From: Chimonanthus salicifolius
Lineage: Eukaryota; Streptophyta; Magnoliopsida; Laurales; Calycanthaceae
DNA: 64,000 nt
Direction of reading: 5' to 3'
Assembly: GCA_013350335.1 (NCBI GenBank)
Contig: CM023539.1
Location: 38,178,631 to 38,242,630 of the forward strand
The translations under genes were made by a program, and so were the position numbers. How positions within the stretch are numbered: position 1 is the first letter of the stretch; every line of letters starts with the position of its first letter. Of this stretch, positions 27,301 to 39,300 are shown one piece after another. The notes under the pieces are model-generated. The model worked only from the letters and a program-made list of their open reading frames with translations. It did no database searches and had not been told where the DNA came from.

Positions 27301-30300
27301 CCTTTATTGATAATGCCATCATGATGAAACCCCTAAAGAACCTCGCAATATCCTGATCCACTATTTCCCAACAGGCCTTAAAGAAGGCAAAATTAAAACC
27401 ATCGGGGCCGGGCGCCTTATCACCTTCTAGACTCTCTAAGGTCCCTTTAATCTCTTCCATAGAAAATTCCTTTTCAAGCCAATCCTTCATCCTCCCATTG
27501 ATCTTTGTGAATTCTAACCCGACTGGATCTCGGGTCAACCAAAGAGGCGGAACTAAGGACATAGAAAGGAGAGCCAAAACTCCTAGGGAGAGAGGGGGGA
27601 AGAAAAGTTAGAGAAGGGGAAGACAAACACCAACCGAACAGCCTATGGGTAGAAGGGGTACCCTAGAGGGAAACACAAAGCTAGAGGATAAAAGGGAATA
27701 AGAGAAAGATAGTACCTAGGCCTCAAAAGAGAAATGCTGCAAAGCCACAGATGATGCCACAGGGTAGGGAAGATCCAGCTGAAGAGCCTACCAGCAATTT
27801 GTGACCAAGAGCTGAGATGATACAAGAGAGCGGTGCTGGGAACAAATATCAAAGAGCATAGAGACTCCCTCCATAGCCCAAATAGGGAACGAAGAGGCTC
27901 CCTCACAGCAATCAAAAGGGAGAGCCAACACATCCTGATCCGCAGCTCCAGCAGAAAGAAAACACTAAGCCGACCCAGGTGAGTGAAGCACCAGAAGGGA
28001 TAACGAGGAGAGTCAGTCGCCACACGAACCGGACACCGCCTGAGCAAGAGAAGAGGCAAACAAGACACGGGGTCTCACAATCTTATAATCAAACAAAATA
28101 GGAGAAAGAATAGGAAATGAAGTACCCGGAACCACAGGCAGCGGCTGAGAGCAGGAAGTGGGGGCGAAGGAGGCCGATCCAGCAAGAGAGGAGGGAGGTG
28201 AAGGCTCAGAAGCCAGCTGAAAAATACCAGAGAAGAACTGCACCACCGCATCCCAAATGCTATCCTTATCTACAATCCTCCTACCATCCACCACCACCTA
28301 TCTAATACAGTTTACTGCCCTCCTATTAGAGGCACATAAGTGGAAGAACTTAGAATTCTTGTCACTTTCTTTCAACCACAAAGCCCTCAACTTCTGTCTC
28401 CATTCCACTTCTTCCAACCTCAAGCAGTCCCAAAGGGTGGATTTGGATTCCTTCTTGGCTGCAAATTCCCCCTCATCCAGGTCCCGATCTTCCTCAACCT
28501 TAGACCAGTGCTCTAGGTCCCGAACTGCTAGATCCTTCTTTTCCACAATACTACCTCCATTTGAGGCAACCCAATATTTTATTTTCCATTTAAGCATATT
28601 AAGTTTTTGAATAGAACAAAACCCGCCCAACCGTGAATGTCACAACTGACCTACCAAGTCTTCACAAGTTCTACAAAATTTGGGTTTAGTTGTAACACCC
28701 CAATTTCTCAATGAAATGGAAAATTACCAAAATGCCCCTGAGTTGTTAAATTAATTATTTTGTGATGTGAAGAAAGGAAATAGTGGGGCCCATTACTCAA
28801 ATTAAAATCATATGAGCATATTATGAATGTTAAGTTTGACTGGTTGGGTAATTTTCATCATTTGGGTCAAAAATGGCTAAATGGGTCATAGGGCCCAAAT
28901 GGGACCCATCGGGTCAAAATGGATGATTTGACCGTTTTGTGAATTTAAATTAAATGGGGTTAAGCTTATTTGATTGGAAATCAAGTAGAGAAGAAATGGG
29001 TAGGCCTGACCCATATGCAAAAACAAATTACAAATGACCAAAATACCCATAATTGGGTCATGGAGTAAAAAACGGGTCAAGGAGCCAAAAGTGGACCCAA
29101 CGGGTCGGGTTGACTAGTTTGACCACGGATGACCGTGTGGGCCCTCAATGGAACTCAAGTGTGAGATAATTCAGCTTGAGTTGGACTGATTTGGAGTGAG
29201 TCTAAATTAAGAAAAGAGTTGACTCAAAGATGGAGCATTAAATGTGATGAGTTGGGTTGGAATAAAAATATCTTGAGTTGGGTGAGTCAAAATGGAAATC
29301 CAAGGGACTGTAAATCAGTGAGTTTAATGGGAATTTGAAGAGGTTGGCTGGTCTCAAACCAACCAAAACAAGTCCCACACGTTGGGGACTTGTTTTGGTG
29401 AGTTCCATGGTGAATGGTTAATGAAATGCATGGGTTTGAGGTGAGTTGCTTGGGAATTTGAATGGCTGCATGGGTAGCTGTCAAGGGGTGCCTTGGAGGG
29501 CACCCAATGCCCATCGTTTTGTGCATGAGTTGATGAGGAAGTGGAAGGGTGTTGATGGCTAAAATACAAAACCAATGAACACCATCACTTGGCCAATTTA
29601 TCATTGCAAAGCCTAAGATTTTCCTCATCTCTCTCTCCCTCTCTCCTCTCTCCAATTCGTTGTTCTTCTTGGCTGGAACAGCAGAGGTTTTGGCATCAAA
29701 TATTCAAGCACAAAACAGCAAAAGAAAAGAAGAAATAAAAGGGAGAAAACAAGGATCAAAGACAAGGAGGAAGTTTGGAAAATTTGGTAAGTATCTTTAT
29801 GATTTTTTGGTTTAAAAACATAAAACAAGTACGGGATGTATTGGGCCATGATCATGGCCGAATACACCAATATTTAACCTTGATTATGGAGGATTTAAAA
29901 TGGTGAAAATAACCATTGGGTTCGGCCACCATGGAGGGCCGAACCCCATGTAAAAGATTGCATGGTTTTCATGTTTTGGAAACATGAAAACCATGGGTTT
30001 TATGGACTGATTTTTGGGGTCATTTTGTGGCCGAAATAAGTAAGGTTTTAAAGTGTGATGATAAGGTTTAAAGGATGAAAATTGAGAACATGGAGTTCGG
30101 CCACTTTGGATGACCGAATCCCATGGAAACAATTGGTTGGTTTGGATGGTTTTTGGAATTTAAAACCATAAAAGTATAGGACTGTTTTTAGATGTTTTAT
30201 TGGACATAAAATGTATGTTTTAAGAAGGTTAAAACATGGACTTGAAGGTCATCAAGGACTGAAGTTTATATGGTCTAAATCAGCGGATTAAAGGAGTGGA

Positions 30301-33300
30301 AATGGACCAAAGTGGCCGAACCCCATGGAAAAAGTTGATTAGTGTGTATGGTTTTTGAAATTTAAAACCATGCACGTTGGGACTGTTTTTACATATGTTA
30401 TTAGATTTAAAATACATGTTTAAAAGAGGGTTTCTAAGAGGTATAAAGGCAGTAAAAGGGTGCTGATATTGCATGATTTAAATAACACCTAATGCATGTT
30501 TGAAGGATCAATTCATGGACATAGGGTTCGGCCAACTTGAATGGCCGAACCCCATGAAAGAGATTGATGATTGTTGTGAAATTAAAGAGTTAGAAACCAT
30601 GCAATACCATGGGGTTTCTATAGGATTTTAAATAGAATTATGTTTGCTGTTTTTATGCCTAAGATACATGATAAATGATGAAAGATCATTAGAAGAATTG
30701 GATTCAAACCATGAGGTTCGGCCATGTGAGTGGCCGAACCCCATGGGTTACTCTATGGTTTTTATTTGGTTTATATATGGTTATGCTTACTGATTGGGTT
30801 CTATGATTTTGACTCAAGAATCATGTATGTATCTATGTACTTAATATCAGTAAATAACCAAGCACGTTGATGGACTTTATGCTAATTCATGGTGAATGGG
30901 TTAAATAGGCTAAACTTATGAGTAGTAGTTGGTAATGGTTCTATGTTGATTTAAAAGGTTTAAAATACCCTAATGGAGAACCATATGGTAATGGATAAAA
31001 GAACCATTGGGTTCGGCCAAATGTATAGCCGAACCCCATGGAGTAAGTTTGGTGGATTAAAGATTGGATGACTAAGTAGATTGGTTGGAACCAATGGCAA
31101 AAATTGTAAATATGGGCAATAATGGAAGGACTTAAAAGAAGGACCAAATCAAGATGTTTTGGGTCTTATATGTGAATGGACATTTAAGTGACAATATGAT
31201 TTACTGATTATTGTATCACAAGGTGATGAGAGTTGAACGACGAACGAGTCGTGACCGGATAAAGCCTAAGAAAGAACGGACGCTGAAGTGATTCTTCAGT
31301 AGGTTTCCTACCTTTATTGTAACCACTATTCCATATGCTGTTTTACGTTGATTTCGATAACTTATATGTTTGTAAAGTTATGTTTCTAAATGACATGTTT
31401 GCATAGACATCTCATGCATGGCATGGGATGATGGTGTTGTAACCGGAGGCCACACTCCATCGGGGCGTCCGAAAGACCACTGTGGGGTACCCTGATGATG
31501 AGAATCCCATCAGGAGGAATCCGGAGGCCACACTCCGTCGGGGCGTCCGAAAGACCACTGTGGGTTACCTTGACGATGAGAATCCCGTCAAGTGATGGCT
31601 ATGTTGAATGGTGATGGGTGGGACTCATTACATGTTCATTTCATACATAGCATGTTTTTATGGAATTTTGTCTCACATGTATTATTATTATATTATTTGC
31701 ATGATTTTGACTAACCATGTGGTAGCCCTATTCGGAAACACTACTGGGCGCGTTGATCTAACGCCCTATCTATATCCTTAGTGGATGATGCAGGGAAAGG
31801 AAAGAACGTGGTTGGAGAAGAGGACCAAGCACGGAAACTTGGGCGGTTTGAATGATTTTGAATGGACTATTCATGGATGTGTTATTTGAATTATTTGGAC
31901 AATGTAATTTGGTAACTAGATTTGTTGGCATGTAATAAGTAGATAAGTAGATGCTGTGGATTGGTTTATTTTGGATGGTTGGATTGAATGGTAGATTAAT
32001 ATTAGTTAGTAATTTTGGAGAATAAGATTATGTACTTTGCTATCTAATATTGGAAAAATTGGAATAGTCATAGGTTCTATTACAACCTCAGTTAGAATAA
32101 GACTAAGTTAATTCCGCAAGTTATATATATACCATGTGCGGATCAGTTTTATGGACTTAGTTCATACGTACATGGGCTTGGCTAGTTAAGGGTCGGATTT
32201 AGAGATCCGAACTTAACTCGCGTCGTGACACTCCGCCCCGATCACATGGTTATTAAAAAAAAAAAAAAACTCTGAAAATTAGAGTGAAAAGGGCAGGGTG
32301 TTACATTAGTAGCCAAGCACTGTTAAACCGGAAAGGTTTCGGCCCCCAGTCAATCTCCTCTGAGTCTAAGATTACCAGGGAAATGGTTTGAAATAGGAAG
32401 GAATAATTTCATCTAACTAGCACCTGAAAAGAGGGCCTCCCAATCTGCCGATATAAGGAATCGATCAAATCTGCTTGAAGCTCCTCTCATCTGACCATTG
32501 GACCAAGTGTAACGCCCACCAACAAGAGGAATATCAATCAAATCACATCTTAAATGACTTGCATGAAACACGTGTATTTTATCGGTCTCATGCATTTGAG
32601 GAAAGTGGACAACTTAAGAGAGCATCGTGTACTAAAATACTTATGAATAACAATGTATTTTACACAGGAGAAAAATGGTGACAGGGAAGGAGTACGTGAA
32701 CAGTGATGGCAACAATAGGCAGAACTGGCACGGGGATGGAAGCTCAGCTGGGGACTGATGATTGGCATTAGGTTACAGGCTGAAAAGTCGAACAACAGAG
32801 GATACAAATTCAATGACCTTGTTTGTGGTTAAACTTTCTGATCTCATCACGAGGAGCTGGCTGCATGGGCTTCTTCTAGCAATAGGGTACCATTAGGGGT
32901 GTTTTCATACCGAGGAAAATGGATGCAACGGGAAGAGTCTTCGGTTTCATCTGGATGGCGATTGGATTCCAAGCAGAAAGAGCTATCTTGAAGGGAAACA
33001 ATCTTTCTCTTGATGGAAGACGTCTTCAAGTGAACCCTGCTCACTTCAGGAGGGATAAGAGGGTCAACCAACGTACCCCTATTCATCTGGAGAAGAGCAA
33101 AGACGAGAAAGATAAGAACAAAGTCTTAGAAGGAGAACTCAACTCAAGAGGTAAGGCAAAAGAGGTAACGAGAGAAACTAGGATTCTGTGGTCAGGGAAT
33201 CCAACAGATCTAGGGAGAAAGAAAATGCACACAAGTATCAAATCAGCAACTTGGTTGAGCTGATGTTGGGAAAGGAGGAACAAGGATAAATCCAAAACTT

Positions 33301-36300
33301 TTGTCTCGATCTCTGGTAATCTGCTAGGTGGGGGACCTCTCCGTTGGGTCGTCTCAAAGATAATGGAAGAAGAAGGCTTTTCTCCCCAATTAAGTTGTAT
33401 TGGCGACAAGTGCTTTCTGGTCTCCTTCCTTTCAGAGGAAGATCTGTAGAGGGCAGAAAAGAGTGATACAATGAACAGTAAACTCCGAGTCCATGGAAGG
33501 TGGCACCCCATTTTTTTTGCACTCGAGAAGAACCCGGCAATAATGCTTTGTCTTTCTGCTTCAAGTATGGTTGAACAGGGTAATCAAACCTTTGGAAGCA
33601 AATTAGGGATGATGGTGGAAATTGACGATCGGAACTTGCTGAAGGAGGACTGCTTTTCCCTAAAAATTCTTGAGGAAGTATAGATTTCTGAATCAATTAA
33701 GGTGAAACCGGTGCTGGATCTAGATGGGGACATTTTCCTGGTTCTGATTAGAGAAATCTCAAGTTTGCCAGAGTTTCCATCGAAAAAACTCCATTTGGTG
33801 GCCGAGACACGTGGCGAAGTCGTAACGCCTGCCATTCTTGGGGATGGTTGCAGAGGTGGTGGAGGGTGATAAGACCCCTCCTACAATGAATGGGGAAAGT
33901 GGATTTGAATTTCAAACGTTTAAAGGGCATCGAGACAGATCCTCTCCGCCATTCTCCAGTCACTCCTCTCAACGACAATCAATCTAAGGAAGAAGGCGAC
34001 AACAACGGGGAAAATTTTTCAGGGAAACAAGGGGAGGAAGACGATCTTGTCCCCCAAGAAGAAAAGAGCCTCCACTCATTCAACGGAAAGCAAACTGTCG
34101 TTGCCTCGGAGGCATCATGTTGCCATCAAATTCCAACTAGTCTACAAATGAAGCAAAGGTAAATTTTTGGGGTAGATCCTCATCCAATGGATCATGCAGG
34201 AAGAGATATTGATCCAGAAGAGGATCAAATCCTATCAGAGGGTAATGAACTCAATATCGGTCCTGGGTTACAGAGCCTACAGAATTGTGGGTACTCGAAG
34301 GAAGAAGGTGAAGAAATTTTGCGTATTGGGAAAGCTTTGGGTGTTCAGTTTCTAAATGAGGAACGAGCGAGGAGATAGACAGAGTTTCCTCCTCTTCGCC
34401 AAGATCCTCCAGGAGACAGTTTTCCCCAGCCTTCTTGATGGGAGAAGTAGGTTTTCCAAAAATTCACCACAGTAGAAGAAGAAGGTTGGATATGGGAAAC
34501 GGGAGGTGACTTAGAATCTATTAATGAAATCTGGGGCAGAAAAGAAGTTTGTTGCTTCTACAAACCATCAGAACGTCAATCAGGTGGATTGATGATACAC
34601 TAGAACCCAGATTTATTGAATGTCACGAATGGAAGATTGGATGACATCAAGGTATAGAGAGAAAGAGAGTTTTTGGGCTGAGTTGGATAATATCAAGGTA
34701 TAGGGATGTGATTGTTGTTGTATCGGAAGTGACTTCAATGTAGAAGAAAGGAGGGTGAGCCACTTCGAAAGGTATGGAGGAATTCTCTCATTTCATTGAG
34801 AGGAAGTGTCTTTTGGATTACCCCTCATTGGAGGTAGATTCACTTGGATGAACGAACAGATGCGGTCAGCTATCAGTCGATTGGATCTATTCCTCATCTT
34901 TTCCGAATGGGACAACCACTTCTCCAATGCGAGCCAGTTAAAACTTTTCAACCCAGTCTCGAACCACTCTCCTATACTTCTAGATACCGAGGAGGTCGAT
35001 TGGGGTCCCAAACCATTTGTTTCAAGTTTCAACAACACCTGGTTGGAGGACCCAATGTTTTTGGAGATGGTGAAGGTATGGTGGGATGGATTCTCGGTTC
35101 AGGGGTGGGCAGGCTTTGCTCTCTCAAGAAAATTATCCTTGTTGAAATCATGTATAAAAGAGTGGCTTAAATCTTATTGAGGACCAATTGTGGAAAGGAA
35201 GGAGGCTGCTTTGTGTGAATTGGAGAGTTGGGATAGGTTGGAGGAGGAGAGGGACCTAGATATGGACGAGTTGACCTTGAGGAAAAGATGAAATGCTCAT
35301 CTTTGGAATTGTTTACGTTTGTAGGAAGTGGAGTGGAGGTAGAAATCTAGGGCTCTATTGCTTAAGGAGGGGGATAAGAACACTAAATTTTTCCACCACA
35401 CGACGACTATTAGAATAGCTAGCAACAGTATCAAGTCGATTGTAGAGGTGGAAAAGGAAGGAATCAGGAACACAGTTAGGAATTACTTATGCATTTTTCA
35501 GTCATTGGTTTCTTTGGATCAGTGGTTTGTGCCTTCTGTCCAGTCATTAGCTTTGTTAGCTTCCCCCTCTACCCACCTCTGTCAACTTCGCTTTTAGGTA
35601 TTCCTTCCACCTCATCCTCTTCTTTTGTCCTTGAGATTATTTCTTCTAGTTCTCGTGGCTTCTCTTTTCTTGCTAGTGGTCAGGTTGACTATAGGGTATA
35701 AAGATCGTTGCTGGTAGGCTCTCATCCCGCCTCTTCTTTTCAGTTAGCTGCGGAACGCCTCATTCTCCTTCCACATTGGCATCTTCTTCACCCTCTGCAT
35801 TGATATTCAGTTGGAGCCTCATCGATCAGACCTCTTTTGTGCTTCAACGGTCTACTCTTGGGTAGATGTTGATCTCAACGGAGTGCATCTGCATATCTTT
35901 TTTGGTCTTTCTCCGTGGTGCTTTCCTTTCCTAGTACTATCTTTCCTATACTCCTCTTCCTTGCTTTTCTGTTCAAGTTCTGAGAGTACATTTTCAACTC
36001 CCTTTTACCTTAGATTGTTCTCACTGAATCTCCTTCCCTCTAGGTGTCCTCTGTTGCATAATGGGGGAGTGGGGAGCTTAGTAGGTCTTGCCCAAAGTCA
36101 CCTTTTAGCAGGCTCAAGAGAGCCTCTTTCCTTGAGAGGAGGTCCTATAGACCAATACTGGATGGTTTAGAATTTAATAGGATTAAGGAGGACCGGGTGG
36201 GCTGGTTAGAAAATGAATTTACCCTCAAGGAAATTAGGCGAGCTCTAGACAACTTGAGGGAGACAAAGCTCCAAGCCCGGATGGTTTTGGCTGTAGGTTT

Positions 36301-39300
36301 ATCAACGCTTGTTGGGATACTGTAGGCCCAGACTTCATAAGGGTCTTTAATGAATTCCATTCGAATGCAAGATCGATCAATAAATGTTTAAAGAATTCCT
36401 TCACTATCCTCATTTCAAAAAAGGAAGGGCCCTCGGAACTATCACACTTTAGACCAATAAGCTTGATAGGTTGCATCTATAAGTTGTTGGCTAAGGCCTT
36501 AGCGAAGAGACTAAAAGAGTTCTAGGGGAGATCATAGACGAGTCTCAGGGGCTGTTTGTGGAAAATAGACAAATTTTAGACGGGCTACTGATGACTAATG
36601 AACTAATTTACATTAGGAAGAAAGATAGGAAACCCGGTTTTCTCTTTAAAATTGACATGGAAAAGGCTTATGACTTTGTGGATTGGAGTCTCGTTGAATT
36701 CTTCTTTGTTAGAATGGGTTTTGGTAGTAAATGGGGCACTTGGATGAGAGCTTGTGTTGAAAAAACTTCTTATACAATCCTAGTGAATGGATCTCCAGTT
36801 GAACCTATTGTGGGTAACAAGGGACTTAGGCAAGGTGATCCTTTATCACCCTTCATTTTCATTTTGGTAGGAGAAGGTCTGAATAGACTATTGGAAAAGG
36901 CTAAGGAGTTAGGGCATAATTAGAGGCTTTCAGGTGACAAAGGAGAGGCCAACAATATCTCATTCTCAATTTGTCGATGATACTTTGTTCTTTTGTGATG
37001 CATCCAAGGGCTTACAGGGATATGGGGGTCTTGAGGGATTTGTTTAGATCTTTATCTCTAGTTTTTTCAGAGCCAATAGGGGTAAGAGATTTAAATGAAG
37101 CTAAGTTGTTAGCCATTAGGAGAGCTCTGACTCTATGGTTGGGCAATGGCCACAACAAGCTAGTAATTGAGAGTGATTCAGCAAATGCAATCAAGTGGGT
37201 AAGGGGATCGAAATGACCCCCCTGGAAACTTGTGACAGCGGCTAGGGAGATGAGTGCTTTGTGTGCAGGGGGAGAAGCTTCATTCTGTCTAGTTAGGAGA
37301 TCAACAAATGGAGTTGCAGACTTTTTGGCCAGGTGGGGGTTCGACAAAGATTAGGACAAGACACTTTCTTGGGATCTTAGGAGTTGAAACTTCTATATGG
37401 GGTTCATTCATCGTATTTTTGGAGCAGGGGCTCTTGTTGTATTTTGTTTTCTTTTGCTTCTTTACAGAGATTTTCTCTTGCTTTGATGTTTGTATCTTCC
37501 TATTTGGGTTTAAGTCTTTCAGACCCGTTTCTTGTACTTTGTTCAATTTTGTTCTAAGTGTGAAGATTTCTAAATAAGATATCAGCTTCTTTTTTTATCA
37601 ACAATCTGAAATAGTTGTACTATTTGAAGTTTTCCAGTCTGAATATGAAAAATACCCAAATAAAAGATTTACCTCCAAAGCAGGCACAGCTGTCTGAAAG
37701 AGTAACATGATCTTCTTTTCATATGAATTTCCTTGAGTCTGTAGTTTGGGAAATATTTTCAGATGAAAGATAAAGTCAGGGTAGTAAAATATAACTGAAA
37801 TGAGATGAGTCCCAAAGACAGTCAATACATATAACATGTAACATACGCATATTTGCTTGCTTGCATGTGTGTTCTTGCATTTGTGATGCAAAATTATGTA
37901 TCCTTTGAGAGGAATACTAAGAAAATGATGGGTATGCATATAAAAAGGTAAGACTATGTTAACTGCAAGATAACCAGTTTTCAGAAACTAATGAGAGTGA
38001 AATCTTTAAGCTCCAATGACAATGAAGATGGGGAATATATGTTACGGGCAGTATATGGTCTAATGTAGTAGTACAGGTCTTTTTTCGAGCAAAGACAAAA
38101 AAAAATTATTTATGAAAAGAAAACAATACAAAAAAGAGGGCCAGATAAAAGACTATATGGGACCAATTAAAACCACAACCGAAACCAAAGTGCAAATAAA
38201 TCAGCTACACAGTTCACCAATCTCCTGAAGTGATGAAACTGAATAGGTCATTTTTCTTGGATTTTTTTAAACGGTAACAAAGACAATAGTATTAAAAGAT
38301 AATCACAATACAAAGAACTGAAAAGCATAGGAGATCAATCCATTATCTTGTGGTCCATAGGGAGAGAGAGAGAGAGAGAGAGAAATTGAAGGATTTGAGT
38401 CTAAAGAGAAGCCGGTTTTTAAGGTTTTTGAAGAAGCAAAGGATCTACTTATTTGGTGGCTTCTAAGTTGCAAGGAGTTTAAAAGTTTCATGTTTGATGA
38501 TTTCTGTAGAGGGTGGTCAGAGTGTGTAGGAGGTGGTCATAAGAAGTAAGCCAATGGAGAGATGGAAATTCTCTGGTTGTTGGCATTCTAAATCCCTAAT
38601 GGCTCTGCCTTGTTAGAATCTCTAATGCCTATAGACTCTGAAAAGTAAAAGATCATCTCACCCTTTCTATTTTGTACCACACTCCTATCCCTGCTCAACC
38701 TGGTTTCCCCCTAGCTGCCCCAATTACATTAAACTTAAAAAAAAAAAAAAAAAACTTCAACATGAGGGGACCACCCTTCCCCGTTGTTGCCTCTCCTAAA
38801 ACCCTCTCTCAAGCAACTAATACCCATCACTATCACCTCTGCATCCTCCATTTCCAACGTCTCTACAGTCCTTTCTCTTTCTCTGAGTTGTCCTTGTTTA
38901 AAGTAAAGTGCCAGGGAAAGAGTTGTCTGCCTTGTTATTAAGAATATCATCCTCATACTGTGTGCACACATGTATATGGGACCTATAGATGCGTCCGTGC
39001 AGCATAAATTCTCATCTCTTGAAACATTAAATGTTCTATTTATTGAGATCAAACCCATCAAATGGAATGACAAACCAATCTTCCTCTTCCAATTATTCAC
39101 ATTTCTATCTCCATCCTGTTCATTTTCAACTTTGTAAGGGTTAAAGATGTTTGAGGTTTGGGCACAATGGTCAATGTCACTTCACCAATGGACCAACAAA
39201 GGATAGTCTGAAGGATTACTTCAGAAATGGGGGAATTTTTTTTTTTTTTTTGAGCAGAATTAGAAATGGGGAGTTAGTCCAAGTCTCAAGCCTTTTGTAA

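Larger units (their letters stand above)
28691..32305. mobile_element. Long solo LTR, 3.6 kb, inside the LINE
   Basis: It begins TGTAACACCCC and ends GGGTGTTACA, with the perfect 5-bp duplication TTAGT (28686-28690 and 32306-32310). Both flanks are LINE sequence of the same element. No second LTR, primer site or pol is seen, so a solo LTR is likely. The length and TGTAACACCCC start suggest a Tekay/Del-type gypsy LTR (inference). It holds six spaced TTCGGCC ... GGCCGAA units and a 78-bp tandem duplication at 31443-31598. Confidence 0.85.
24267..32595 (-). pseudogene. Long L1-type LINE, split by two LTR insertions
   Basis: Read from high to low coordinates: endonuclease end (32413-32595, [14 protein letters not shown]), a 3.6 kb LTR insertion (28691-32305), the [11 protein letters not shown] segment (28298-28630), reverse transcriptase (27296-27577 [15 protein letters not shown] and 26479-27096 with [22 protein letters not shown] and FADD), a post-RT segment (25782-26333), a zinc-binding domain (25090-25623, [19 protein letters not shown]), a 194-bp solo LTR (24846-25039), RNase H (24407-24811), and a 3' UTR ending TACCGCTCAAAAAA near 24270. 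Frameshifts separate the parts; the core RT motifs survive. Confidence 0.9.
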
